NCBI GenBank assembly: GCA_015065005.1
Contig: SVRE01000008.1
Location: forward strand, 1 to 46,607
From: Oscillospiraceae bacterium
GTDB lineage: Bacteria; Bacillota; Clostridia; Oscillospirales; CAG-272
Direction of reading: 5' to 3'
DNA: 46,607 nt
The notes under the pieces were generated by a model that saw only the letters and a list, made by a program, of their open reading frames with translations, was not told where the DNA came from and ran no database searches. How positions within the stretch are numbered: the first letter of the stretch is position 1; each line of letters starts with the position of its first letter. This document shows positions 30,736 to 40,298 of the stretch, piece by piece. The position numbers were made by a program, and so were the translations under genes.

Positions 30736-31566
30736 ATGGACTTTAATAAAAGCATTTTTGAAAATCGTAAGGAATTGAAAAGACCTTTTTTGGCAGCACA
30801 CAGGGGGGTATGCTGTGCAAACATACCCTGTAACTCAATTGCCGCTTATAAAATAGCGCTTGCACAAGGGGCAGACGTGGTTGAAATTGACGTTTCCAAA
30901 TCAAAGGACGGTAAGCTTTATGTTTTCCATCCTGGGATGGAGCCGCAGTTTTTAAGGTCTAAGTATTTATGGGAATTAAACTCTGATGAAATAGACAATC
31001 TCCGCCTTTTAAACCAAGACGGTGTACCAACAAGCTATAAGGTACCAACCTTAGAGGAGGTTTTGCTTCTTTTAAAGGACAAGGCTTACATAAATGTTGA
31101 TAAATTCTGGACAGATATTGAGCTTATTTCAAGCGTAATTCGCAAGTGCGGAGTTGAAAAGCAGGTTATAGTAAAAACCAATATTGATGAAAAAAGCCTT
31201 GAGCACGTGGCTAAATTTGCCCCGGATTTTATGTTTGTACCCCTTGTTTGGCATAAGGATGAAATATCTCAAAGCCTTATTGAAAGGGGAATAAACCTAA
31301 TCGGTACTGAGGTATTGTTTGACAAGGATACAGATGATTGCATAAGTGATGAATATATCAAAAAAATGCACGATAAGGGTCTTTTGGTTTGGGCAAACTC
31401 CATTATCTATAATGAAAAGGATATAATAAACGGCGGTCACTCAGATGACTATTCTCTTCACACCAATCCTGATGAAGGATGGGGATGGCTGATAGACAAG
31501 GACGTGGATTTTATCCAGACAGACTGGCTCTTAATGATTAAAAATTATATGGAAAACCGCAAATAA
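30736..31566 (+). CDS. Glycerophosphodiester phosphodiesterase family protein
   Basis: AAHRGVCCANIPCNSIAAYKIALAQGADVVEIDVSKSKDGKLYVFH. Confidence 0.88.
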   Translation: MDFNKSIFENRKELKRPFLAAHRGVCCANIPCNSIAAYKIALAQGADVVEIDVSKSKDGKLYVFHPGMEPQFLRSKYLWELNSDEIDNLRLLNQDGVPTSYKVPTLEEVLLLLKDKAYINVDKFWTDIELISSVIRKCGVEKQVIVKTNIDEKSLEHVAKFAPDFMFVPLVWHKDEISQSLIERGINLIGTEVLFDKDTDDCISDEYIKKMHDKGLLVWANSIIYNEKDIINGGHSDDYSLHTNPDEGWGWLIDKDVDFIQTDWLLMIKNYMENRK

Positions 31567-31569
31567 AAC

Positions 31570-31606
31570 AAAAAGATGCACTGAAATTTTCAGTGCATCT
31601 TTTTTA
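31570..31606 (+). terminator. Intrinsic terminator
   Basis: aaaaagatgcactgaaattttcagtgcatctttttt. Confidence 0.85.
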
Positions 31607-31695
31607 CGAATAAGTCATAACTATTAAAAAGCTGAATTGAGATAAATTTTTTCCTTTTTGAATTAGTTAATTCAAAGAAAAGGTCAGCTAAAGGC

Positions 31696-31854
31696 TTATT
31701 CTTCTACAAAGCTTCCCTTGCCTACCCCGCAAAGGACACACTCAAAATCCTCGGGAAGGTCCTCAAACTTAGTGCCGGGGGCAATTCCCTTTTCAGGCAA
31801 GCCAAGCTCCTCGTCATAAACCCAACCGCAAACCTCACATACGTACTTTTTCAT
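31696..31854 (-). CDS. Rubredoxin
   Basis: MKKYVCEVCGWVYDEELGLPEKGIAPGTKFEDLPEDFECVLCGVGKGSF; start at 31854. Confidence 0.93.
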   Translation of the reverse strand: MKKYVCEVCGWVYDEELGLPEKGIAPGTKFEDLPEDFECVLCGVGKGSFVEE

Positions 31855-31873
31855 AATAAAATCCTCACTTTCC

Positions 31874-33664
31874 TTATTGTATTTTTTCAAAATCAGCATA
31901 TCCGTGCTTACAAAGCGGGCAAACAATATTTTCATCTAATTCCTCACCCTCGTAAACATAGCCGCAAATTTTACAAACGTATCCTTTTTTGCCCTCCAAT
32001 TCGGGCTTTGGCTTAACATTTTCATGATAATAGGTGTAGGTCATTGTTTCCTTGTCGGACAAAACCCTTGCCTCAGTAACGGAGCAAATGAACAAGCCGT
32101 GTGTATCAAGGTCAACATACTGCTCCACCTTTAAGGACATAAAGGAGTTAATATATCTTGGCAAGAAAACAAGCCCGTTGTCGGAGCGAAGGGGCTGACA
32201 GTCAGCAAATTTGTTGACATTTCGACCACTTCTGAAGCCAAATGACTCAAAAACCTTAAATGGCGCATCTGTTGTAAGACAGTTAATATTCATTATACCC
32301 GTCTGCTTGATTACGTGGTGTGAATAATTTTCCTTGCAAATAGCCACCGCAATTTTGTTTGGTGAGCTTGTTACCTGTGTAACAGTGTTAACAATTAAGC
32401 CGTTGTCCTTCTTTCCGTCATTTGATGTTACAACATAAAGTCCGTAACCGATATTGAAAAGGGCGGACAGGTCATTTTTGTTGGCGGTGGTATCCTGCTG
32501 TGCAAGATATTCACGGCACAATTCATCACTCAAGGCTTCAAGCTGGGCGGCGCTTTCTTCATTCAAGGCGGACAAAATCTTGACAGACGTGTCTGTAAAG
32601 CTGATATTTTTGCACTTTTCAAGCAAGCCCCTCATAACCCTGCACGCCATTGGCGCCCAGCTGCCGTTTTCAATTAAAGCAACTGTTCTGTTTTGGTAGT
32701 TTCTCTCGGTTAAGTGGTTAATAAACTCTCTCATAAACGGAAAAATTTCCGCATTATAGGTAGTTGTTGCCAAAATCAGCTTATTATATCGGAAAGCATC
32801 CTCAACCGCCTCCGCCATATCTGTTCTTGCCAAGTCATGCATTACAACCTTAGGGCAGCCCTTAGAACGCAGCTTTTCTTCAAGCTGAATAACCGCCTTT
32901 TTAGTATTCCCATAAACTGAGGTATATGCAATAACAATTCCCTCGCTCTCGGGCTGATAGCTTGACCAAGTGTTGTATAAATTAATATAGTATTCCAGAT
33001 TTTCGCCTAAAACAGGTCCGTGCAATGGGCAAATAATCTGAATATCTAAGCCACTTGCCTTCTTTAAAAGGTTTTGCACCTGTACACCGTATTTACCAAC
33101 TATTCCAATGTAGTATCTTCTTGCCTCGCAAGCCCAGTCCTCATCAACGTCAAGGGCGCCGAACTTGCCAAAGCCGTCAGCGGAAAACAAAACCTTGTCG
33201 TAAGAATCATATGTTACAATTACCTCTGGCCAGTGTACCATTGGGGCGGTAACAAAGGTAAGGGTGTGCTTTCCTAAGGAAAGGGTGTCCATATCCCCTA
33301 CCACAATTTGCTTGTCACTAAAATCAATGCCGAAAAACTGCTTCATCATAGCAAAAGCCTTTTGAGAGGAAACAATTTTTGCCTTCGGGTAAGCGCGCAC
33401 GAAATTAACAATATTTGCTGAGTGGTCAGGCTCCATATGCTGTACCACAAGATAATCGGGAGTGCGACCTGCTAAAGCAGACTGTAAATTGTCAAGCCAC
33501 TCGTGTGTGAAGGAGGCATCAACCGTGTCCATAACAGCAATTTTTTCATCAACAATTAAGTAAGAGTTGTATGACATTCCGTTTGGTACAACATATTGAC
33601 CCTCAAATAAATCAATTCTATGGTCATTAACGCCAATATATTTAATATCGTTTGTTATTTTCAT
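31874..33664 (-). CDS. Flavodiiron protein: MBL-like diiron + flavodoxin + flavin-reductase-like + rubredoxin domains
   Basis: VVQHMEPDHSANI diiron ligands; IAYTSVYGNTKKAV flavodoxin; flavin-reductase-like middle; YVCKICGYVYEGEE...CPLCKHG rubredoxin. Confidence 0.92.
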   Translation of the reverse strand: MKITNDIKYIGVNDHRIDLFEGQYVVPNGMSYNSYLIVDEKIAVMDTVDASFTHEWLDNLQSALAGRTPDYLVVQHMEPDHSANIVNFVRAYPKAKIVSSQKAFAMMKQFFGIDFSDKQIVVGDMDTLSLGKHTLTFVTAPMVHWPEVIVTYDSYDKVLFSADGFGKFGALDVDEDWACEARRYYIGIVGKYGVQVQNLLKKASGLDIQIICPLHGPVLGENLEYYINLYNTWSSYQPESEGIVIAYTSVYGNTKKAVIQLEEKLRSKGCPKVVMHDLARTDMAEAVEDAFRYNKLILATTTYNAEIFPFMREFINHLTERNYQNRTVALIENGSWAPMACRVMRGLLEKCKNISFTDTSVKILSALNEESAAQLEALSDELCREYLAQQDTTANKNDLSALFNIGYGLYVVTSNDGKKDNGLIVNTVTQVTSSPNKIAVAICKENYSHHVIKQTGIMNINCLTTDAPFKVFESFGFRSGRNVNKFADCQPLRSDNGLVFLPRYINSFMSLKVEQYVDLDTHGLFICSVTEARVLSDKETMTYTYYHENVKPKPELEGKKGYVCKICGYVYEGEELDENIVCPLCKHGYADFEKIQ

Positions 33665-33811
33665 TTTTACCTCTTGTCAATTATTATTTATATCATTATA
33701 TCATAAATCTATGCGTAAGAAAAGAGGTTTTTACAATTTGTTAAAGGTGTAAATGTTGACTTTCCCGACAAAATATGCTATATTGAAGTTACAAAAACAA
33801 GTTAGGAGGCT

Positions 33812-34227
33812 TTGAAAATGGCATATTGTACAAGTTGCGGTAATCAGTTAACTGAGGATTCTGCCTTTTGCGAAAAGTGCGGCAAGGCGGTGGTGGGTAA
33901 TGCACCTCAAAATGAAGGATACAGATATGCGCGCCCAAGCCAAAGGACAGAGGTTAGTAAAAGACCCTCTATTACAGCCTTGGTGTTCTCTGTTGTTTCA
34001 CTGTTTACATCATTATTCTGCTACATTCCTTTTGTTTTTTTGTGTTTTCAATAATCAGTGTAATTTTTATAGTAGTTTCAAGGTCAAACAGAAAAGAATA
34101 CATAAGGATGGCAGGGGAAGAAAACGGATTTACAAGGGCAGCAAATATTTGCTCTATTGTTGCAATTCCCGTAGCATCATTCTTTACAATCCTTGGCATA
34201 GCATTTACCGCTGCAATTTTAGGCTAA
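33812..34227 (+). pseudogene. Zinc-ribbon plus TM protein interrupted by frameshift in a T-run
   Basis: 33812-34054 MAYCTSCGNQLTEDSAFCEKCGKA...CYIPFVF continues in the -1 frame as VFSIISVIFIVVSRSNRKEYIRMAGEENGFTRAANICSIVAIPVASFFTILG (to 34227). Break at gtttttttg, 34033-34041. Confidence 0.8.
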
Positions 34228-34257
34228 ACAAAAAGCTGTCATACGACAGCTTTTTTA
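34228..34257 (+). terminator. Intrinsic terminator
   Basis: aaaaagctgtcatacgacagcttttttatt. Confidence 0.8.
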
Positions 34258-34271
34258 TTATTTTAATAGAA

Positions 34272-34838
34272 TTACGGTTTTGATTTATTGCGCTTAAAAA
34301 TAGGCTTGTCGCTTGAGCAGAGCCAAGCTCCTATAACCATTAAAAAAAGAGCTATGAAATAGTTATAATTGGGTATTTGTAAAAATATAACAAGCGAAAG
34401 CGCTGTGCCTATAAACGGGGCAATAGCATAATATGCGCTTGTTCTTGCCGCACCAAGCAGCCTTTGTGCATATACGTAGAAAAATATGCTTAACCCATAT
34501 GCAACAAAGCCAACGCCAAGGACTGCAAAAACACCCCATAAAGCCGTTATTCTCTCTCCAATGGAAAAGCCTATAATTATAGAGCCGAGCCCCGAAAAAA
34601 TACCCTTTAAAAGAACTATTTGTAAAGGGTCCTTTGAGGAGATTTTGCGTGTGCAGTTGTTTTCAAAGCCCCAACAAATGCAAGCAAGCACAATAAATAA
34701 TGAACCTTGTGAAAATTTAAAGCTTGAAAAATCTTCAAATGACAGTAGTATGCAGGATAGCATAACAAAGATGATACCTGTCCACAGCCGAGGGCTGATT
34801 TTATACCCTTGTATGTTTTACTAAATTTCATTATTTGT
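34272..34838 (-). pseudogene. N-terminally truncated EamA/DMT-type transporter
   Basis: Frame open through ...NIQGYKISPRLWTGIIFVMLSCILLSFEDFSS...ACICWGFENNCTRKIS...GAARTSAYYAIAPFIGTALS; only the second EamA half is present, with an in-frame stop upstream. Confidence 0.72.
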
Positions 34839-34905
34839 ATTGACATTTATATTTTAATAATGTTAAAATAGTTTTAGCTATAAAACATTAATTGGAGGAT
34901 TTATT

Positions 34906-36069
34906 ATGGCTAAAAAAGATAGTATGAGCATTATGAACGAATTTAAAAATGCTCCGCAAAAGGAAAAGATTGAGTCTGAGAAAAAGCTCAAGGTTGCAAT
35001 TATAGGTACAGGTTGGATTGCAGATGCGCACATAAACAGATACAAGGAAATGAGCGATGTTGAGGTTGTTGCTCTTGCTGACCTTGTGCCCGGTAAGGCT
35101 GAGAAGTTTGCTGAAAAATGGGAAATTACAGGCGCAAGATGCTACCTATCACACAAGGACCTTCTTGATGCAGAGACAGACCTTGACGCAGTTTCTATCT
35201 GCACATATAACAGAACACACGCAGAGTGTACAATTTATGCTCTTAAGAAGGGCGTAAATGTTCTTTGCGAAAAGCCTATGTCCGTAACTCTTGAGGAAGC
35301 GGTTGAAATGCGCCGTGCTGAAAAGGAAAGCGGAAAAATTCTTTCTATTGGATTCCAGCCAAGAATGGACCCAAATATGAAGAAGATTAAGGAAATTGTT
35401 GAGTCCGGTGTACTTGGCGATATTTACTATATTCAAACAGGCGGCGGCCGTAGAAGGGGAATTCCTACACCGTTTGGCACAACATTTATTGAGGACAAGA
35501 CAGCGGGAATCGGTGCAATGGGTGACATTGGCTGCTATTCACTTGATATGGTTCTTAATGCAATTGGCTATCCAAAGCCATTAACTGTAAGCGGTTATAA
35601 ATCCGATTTCTTTGGCAAGGACCCAAAAACTTATCCTTGGAATCCTGAATATGCAGAGCTGTTTGGCGTTGAGGACTTTGCAGCAGGCTTTATCCGTTTA
35701 GAGGGTGGAATAATCCTCGACTTCCGTATTGCGTGGGCTATGAACCTTGACACCCCGGGTGACACTATCATTATGGGTAAGAAGGGCTCACTCCGTATCC
35801 CTTCAACAGAGTGCTGGAATGGTTCTGTTGGCGGACCTATGAAGGTATATAGCGAAATGGCAGGCTCCCAGGTTTGCACAGAAATTCCGATTATCAAATC
35901 CCCTGACATTTTCCACGAAAAGATTCGTTCATTCCTTGATGCTATAATCACAGGTGGAAAGGCACCTGTTCCAAGCGAGCAGATTGTTATTAACCAGGCT
36001 ATCATTGACGGTATTATTAAGTCAGCTGAGCTTGGCAGAGAGATAGAGATCAATATCCCCGAGGTTTAA
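34906..36069 (+). CDS. Gfo/Idh/MocA family oxidoreductase
   Basis: LKVAIIGTGWIADAHINRYKEMSDVEVVALADLV; CEKPMSVTLEEA. Confidence 0.92.
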   Translation: MAKKDSMSIMNEFKNAPQKEKIESEKKLKVAIIGTGWIADAHINRYKEMSDVEVVALADLVPGKAEKFAEKWEITGARCYLSHKDLLDAETDLDAVSICTYNRTHAECTIYALKKGVNVLCEKPMSVTLEEAVEMRRAEKESGKILSIGFQPRMDPNMKKIKEIVESGVLGDIYYIQTGGGRRRGIPTPFGTTFIEDKTAGIGAMGDIGCYSLDMVLNAIGYPKPLTVSGYKSDFFGKDPKTYPWNPEYAELFGVEDFAAGFIRLEGGIILDFRIAWAMNLDTPGDTIIMGKKGSLRIPSTECWNGSVGGPMKVYSEMAGSQVCTEIPIIKSPDIFHEKIRSFLDAIITGGKAPVPSEQIVINQAIIDGIIKSAELGREIEINIPEV

Positions 36070-36072
36070 AAA

Positions 36073-36115
36073 ACAAACAAAACCGAATTGCGCCAAGCAA
36101 TTCGGTTTTTCTAAT
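36073..36115 (+). terminator. Intrinsic terminator
   Basis: aaaaccgaattgcgccaagcaattcggtttttct. Confidence 0.85.
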
Positions 36116-36184
36116 TTCTAAGAATAATTGAAAAATCTTTAATTATGTGATAAAATCAAACCATAAACAGCGAAGGAGACAGTT

Positions 36185-37042
36185 ATGGGAATATTAGAGT
36201 TCTTTCATAAAATAAAAATGTGCTTTGTACGCGCAAAGGAGAAATCAATTCCAAACGTCAGCGAGGTAAAGCGCTATGGCAACTATGGTGAGGATGAGTT
36301 TACATATATGCTCCGCCGCGAGCTTCCCACTTGCAAAATTAAAAGAAATGTAGTTATATCTACGCCTGAGGGAAATGCAGAAATTGATTGCTTAGTGCTT
36401 TATCAAAATAAGCTTTTTGCCATAGAGGTTAAACGGTGGAAGGGACGTATTACGGAACAGGAGGACGGGTTTTTACAAGAAAAAACAGACCGCTGGACAG
36501 GTCAAACTTATACAAAACAGCTGAAATCACCCTTTAAACAGCTTGCAAGGGCTGTACATCTTTTGAAAAAGCAAATTCAAATAAGGGCTTGGGTTAACAC
36601 AGTTGTGTTTTTTGAGGATGATGAGCTTGAGTCTGTTTCTGTGTTTTCCGACAACGTGTGCTTTTGCCTTTATGAAAAGCTCTCAGAGCATATTCGTAAC
36701 GAAGGTGAAGCCACCCTCGGCACAGGAGCCATCGACTTTTTTGAAAAGTGTACCCCAGCCGATTATCTTTATGCCAAGGAATGGGATAAATCCTTGAGCT
36801 GTGTTATAAACCGCGCGTCTTTAAAATTTGAAACCAGGCGCGGAGTAATTCCCATTGATAAAATAGAATCAATCCGGATTTTTCACCACTGGACCTACGA
36901 TAAGATGAAAATCAAATTGATAAACGGCTCAAAAAGAACAGTAAAGCTTGAAAACGCAAAGGTTAAGGTCATGGACAACGGCAACAGCTTCACCTATGCT
37001 CTTTGCAAATTAGATTACATCGAGCTTGGAAGGGTTATTTGA
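36185..37042 (+). CDS. NERD-domain (nuclease-related) protein
   Basis: GNYGEDEFTYMLRREL...KRNVVISTPEGNAEIDCLVLYQNKLFAIEVKRWKGRI, the NERD E/D-(D/E)xK-like pattern. Confidence 0.85.
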   Translation: MGILEFFHKIKMCFVRAKEKSIPNVSEVKRYGNYGEDEFTYMLRRELPTCKIKRNVVISTPEGNAEIDCLVLYQNKLFAIEVKRWKGRITEQEDGFLQEKTDRWTGQTYTKQLKSPFKQLARAVHLLKKQIQIRAWVNTVVFFEDDELESVSVFSDNVCFCLYEKLSEHIRNEGEATLGTGAIDFFEKCTPADYLYAKEWDKSLSCVINRASLKFETRRGVIPIDKIESIRIFHHWTYDKMKIKLINGSKRTVKLENAKVKVMDNGNSFTYALCKLDYIELGRVI

Positions 37043-37059
37043 TATAGATAATGGTTGAA

Positions 37060-37092
37060 AAACGGTAGCACTCTTGGTGAGTGCTACCGTTT
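37060..37092. terminator. Hairpin between convergent genes
   Basis: aaacggtagcactc-ttggt-gagtgctaccgttt, perfect 14 bp stem. Confidence 0.75.
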
Positions 37093-37136
37093 GCAATAGG
37101 GGTGAGTTTGTAACGAACACATTTATGTTTTAAAAT

Positions 37137-38273
37137 TTATTTTTCGATCAATTTTCTTAACATCATGCTTTCTCTATATTGTTCAGCGTCAGGGGTGTTA
37201 ATGAAATCTACGGTTTTGTCGTGATTCTCTCTAACAACCTGTTTTATCTCTTCGAGTGTTACGTTGAAAAATTCTTTTCTTCCGTTTACCAAATTAACTT
37301 TTTTGGAAGCGAATCGGTTATGTAATGCGGTCTCAAGCTTTGGAGCATCATCGGAAAAAATCATAGCATGAATATCGAATTTAAATGGAACAGCTGCACC
37401 ACTCAATTCAGCGATACGCTCCTCTGGTTCGAGCCTTCTAGTCATACCTATTTTGTAAATATTTTCGCCAAACGCACCAATGTTGGAAATAATGTATACA
37501 TATCCCGCTCTATGATTTGCCTCTCTATAGTCTAAGTCTTCTAAAGCAAGTTTGACATCATTAACATTGTTGCACAACTCTTCTTTTTTTGCTAGCAAGT
37601 ATTCCTTTCTTTCCTCACTCTGTTCTACTTCTATTTGTTCATTAATTTTTCTTAAGTAATTAAGATAGTGTACTTGTTCTTTTTCGAGTTCTTTTCTCTT
37701 TTCCTCAATTTCTCTAGCAACTTTTTCTGCTTCGCGAAGTTCTTCTCTTTTTCTTCTCTGCTCTTCTCTTTCTTGGAATTTCTTTTTTTGATATTCATAT
37801 GCTAAATCAAGTTCTTGTATTTTAAGCCTATAATAATCATCAGTCAAATAAATATGTCTTGTTTCGTTGAGTTTGTTTTGCATTTCGAATGCTTTTAGAA
37901 TTCTTTCTCTACTGCTATTATAGTTACTAAATTTAACCTTGTTGATGCACAAATCACATTCAATGTTAAAGTTTCGTAATATTTGTTTTACACCCTCTGC
38001 AATCATTTTTCTGCCGGCTTTTTCGCTTCCTTGAACTTTCCAAGCAACGTCACATACTGCAGCTGTCTGGTTTTTTATCATATCTTTTTGGTGTTCTCTT
38101 ATGGCTAATAATGCGTCTTTGTATTCATCCAATGTTGCAAAATTATATTGTGGTTGATATACACCGAATTCTTGAAATAATGCTTGATCATCAAGCTCTA
38201 TAATTTCCGCTTTTATGGACTCTTTTAGTCTATTGAGTTCCAAAATTTCTTTTTCAAGGGTTTCTTTTTCCAA
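37137..38273 (-). CDS. DUF4041-like coiled-coil protein with C-terminal GIY-YIG (T5orf172/MUG113-type) domain
   Basis: C-terminal GYVYIISNIGAFGENIYKIGMTRRLEPEERIAELSGAAVPFKFDIHAMIFSDDAPKLETALHNRFASKKVNLVNGRKEFF; TTG start 1 nt after upstream stop. Confidence 0.83.
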   Translation of the reverse strand: MEKETLEKEILELNRLKESIKAEIIELDDQALFQEFGVYQPQYNFATLDEYKDALLAIREHQKDMIKNQTAAVCDVAWKVQGSEKAGRKMIAEGVKQILRNFNIECDLCINKVKFSNYNSSRERILKAFEMQNKLNETRHIYLTDDYYRLKIQELDLAYEYQKKKFQEREEQRRKREELREAEKVAREIEEKRKELEKEQVHYLNYLRKINEQIEVEQSEERKEYLLAKKEELCNNVNDVKLALEDLDYREANHRAGYVYIISNIGAFGENIYKIGMTRRLEPEERIAELSGAAVPFKFDIHAMIFSDDAPKLETALHNRFASKKVNLVNGRKEFFNVTLEEIKQVVRENHDKTVDFINTPDAEQYRESMMLRKLIEK

Positions 38274-38274
38274 A

Positions 38275-39501
38275 CTACATTAATTCCTTTCGCTTACATT
38301 TATATTCTTCGTATGTAATTTCGCCATCATCGAATTTTTTTCTTAACAGTCTAAATTTTTCTGTTAGAGAACTTGCTTTTTCTAAATTGTTGTTTAATTC
38401 TTGCTGATTTAAGACTTTCGAAGTATACATATGTTCCTTTGTAGCTTCTAGAAAATCCTTTTCTTTTTCATTCAATTCTTGCTCTTTTGCCAAAAGTTGT
38501 TTTTCCAGCTTTTCTAATTCTTTCAGCTTTCTTTCTTTGTTTCTTTTTTCCTGCATTGCAAGTACTCGTGCATTCTTCTCATCTTGCTTTCGTTCCAATA
38601 AAAATTCATTGTATCTTAATTCCGCAATCAATTCCTCATCTCTTTCCTTTTTCTTGTTGACTAGTCGCAACAAATCAAAATAGGTAAAAATGTGAGAATC
38701 TGAATAGTGGTTTCTTCCTGCAGGGCTAGTGTATGATATTTTCAAATAAATGCTTGGTCTTTCGATTTCGGGGAGTTTGCTTTCAAAGAAAATCTCTCTT
38801 TCGATATAATTGAATATTTCATACTCTATATCCAAGTCTTCAATATCAATTTCTTCCTTAAAGTCATTCAACGTACTATATTTAGCAGAATATTCGTTGT
38901 ATTCCTTTGCGTTTTTTTCGTATATCTTTTGAAAATTTTCAAAAAAGTTAGGTGATTTGTCCATTAAAGAAAAAATCCAATTATCATAGTTAAAATTGTC
39001 AAATTGTCTTTTGTTATTCAAATGTTCGTTATATCTGTGTTCCCTGCATGTAATTCTATCAAAGAGATACTGTGAATTTAATTTTTCAATGTCCTTACAC
39101 ATTGAACTGTGTTGTTTAACATAAGGCTTGTGCCTGCAAATTTCATGATAAGACATCGATCTATAAGTTCGCTTCAAAACCTTTTTTAATTTATTCAATA
39201 TTAGAATTTTATTTGGAGCCCTTAATTTTATGATTATTGTAACTGCTAAAATTACTCCTGTCAAAATGAAAATAGAACATAAAAACATAAACATTACAAA
39301 ATATTCTGTATTGAAAATCGCTGCAAATAAGCAGATGATTCCTAATAAAAAAGAGCCACTCATTGAGGAAAAGAAACATAACTTAATAAACTTTTTTTGG
39401 TCGTTCAAATATTGAAGTTTCTTTTTGTCGCTAATTCTTTCATATTTTTTTATTGCATCAAAAGTAATTCTTTGTTTTGTTACATTTATCATACCGAACA
39501 T
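38275..39501 (-). CDS. Two-TM, coiled-coil protein with SHOCT-like C-terminus
   Basis: Two N-terminal hydrophobic segments, long K/E coiled coil, terminal EKFRLLRKKFDDGEITYEEYKCKRKELM. True start may be ATG at 39492. Confidence 0.75.
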   Translation of the reverse strand: MFGMINVTKQRITFDAIKKYERISDKKKLQYLNDQKKFIKLCFFSSMSGSFLLGIICLFAAIFNTEYFVMFMFLCSIFILTGVILAVTIIIKLRAPNKILILNKLKKVLKRTYRSMSYHEICRHKPYVKQHSSMCKDIEKLNSQYLFDRITCREHRYNEHLNNKRQFDNFNYDNWIFSLMDKSPNFFENFQKIYEKNAKEYNEYSAKYSTLNDFKEEIDIEDLDIEYEIFNYIEREIFFESKLPEIERPSIYLKISYTSPAGRNHYSDSHIFTYFDLLRLVNKKKERDEELIAELRYNEFLLERKQDEKNARVLAMQEKRNKERKLKELEKLEKQLLAKEQELNEKEKDFLEATKEHMYTSKVLNQQELNNNLEKASSLTEKFRLLRKKFDDGEITYEEYKCKRKELM

Positions 39502-39774
39502 TCCTTGCTTAATGAGATAATTTTACAATACTTGTCTTAGCGTGTTAAATTTATTATATCATTTTGCAATTAAAAAGTAAATAAAAAATTCGACTAAGAA
39601 AAATCAAAACCGATAACCGGGATGCGTTGCCTAAGGCAACGAGTCACAACGGGTTGCTGGTGAACAAGCTCACCGACAACCTTCGTTGGACTTGCGCACC
39701 CAATTTTTGTTTGCGAGCAAACAAAAAGAGAGGCTCGAGAGCCTCTTTTTGAGCAAAACAAAAGGGCACCAATT

Positions 39775-39803
39775 TGGTGTCCTTTTGTTTTGGCGCAGGA
39801 AGA
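39775..39803 (-). repeat. tRNA-Ser 3'-end fragment copy
   Basis: tttggcgcaggaagagggatt-like string (39790-39809 region) duplicates the 3' end of the tRNA at 39993-40012. Confidence 0.65.
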
Positions 39804-39950
39804 GGGATTTCTCCTCTTGAATTTTGCGAAACAATGAGTGCTTATCGTTTGTTTATGTTTCGCAAAATCCTTCGGTCACCGCTACGACTCGTTCCCCGAA
39901 AGAGTCGCTTAACGCTGGGGTTCGAATCCCTCATATTGTTTTACACGAAA

Positions 39951-39990
39951 TAAAATGGGTAGCACTCACGTTGGAGTACTACCCATTTTA
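39951..39990. terminator. Hairpin adjacent to tRNA-Ser
   Basis: taaaatgggtagcactc-acgttg-gagtactacccatttta. Confidence 0.75.
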
Positions 39991-39992
39991 TT

Positions 39993-40080
39993 TGGCGCAG
40001 GAAGAGGGATTCGAACCCCCGTGGCTTTTGGCCTAACGGTTTTCAAGACCGCCTCGTTATGACCGCTTCGATATTCCTGC
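39993..40080 (-). tRNA. tRNA-Ser(UGA), CCA encoded
   Basis: Minus strand GCAGGAATATCGAAGCGGTCATAACGAGGCGGTCTTGAAAACCGTTAGGCCAAAAGCCACGGGGGTTCGAATCCCTCTTCCTGCGCCA: acceptor GCAGGAA/TTCCTGC, anticodon loop CTTGAAA, GTTCGAATC T-loop. Confidence 0.9.
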
Positions 40081-40256
40081 ATATTAAATTAGGTTTGCTT
40101 GACAATTTCAGTTATACAGTCGGTCTTTCAACCGGGTTTTCAAGACTCGTGCCCTTCCTAAAATATAGTCGTTCATTGTCGCTCGATACACTCGCTTCTC
40201 GAACTCCTTATTTTAGTTACACAGTTGCGAAAACAATTATCAATTGTTTTCACTGC

Positions 40257-40298
40257 CTTCACCCGTTATGACCGCTTCGATATTCCTGCATATTAAAT
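40257..40298 (-). repeat. tRNA-Ser 5'-half fragment copy
   Basis: cgttatgaccgcttcgatattcctgcatattaaat repeats the sequence at 40055-40089. Confidence 0.8.

Noticed and set aside
33055-33277. Plus-strand ORFs opposite the flavodiiron gene
   Set aside because: Antisense to a clear multidomain protein.
39824-40271. Plus-strand ORFs 39824-40036 and 40059-40271
   Set aside because: Overlap the tRNA-Ser and its repeat fragments; no coding signature.
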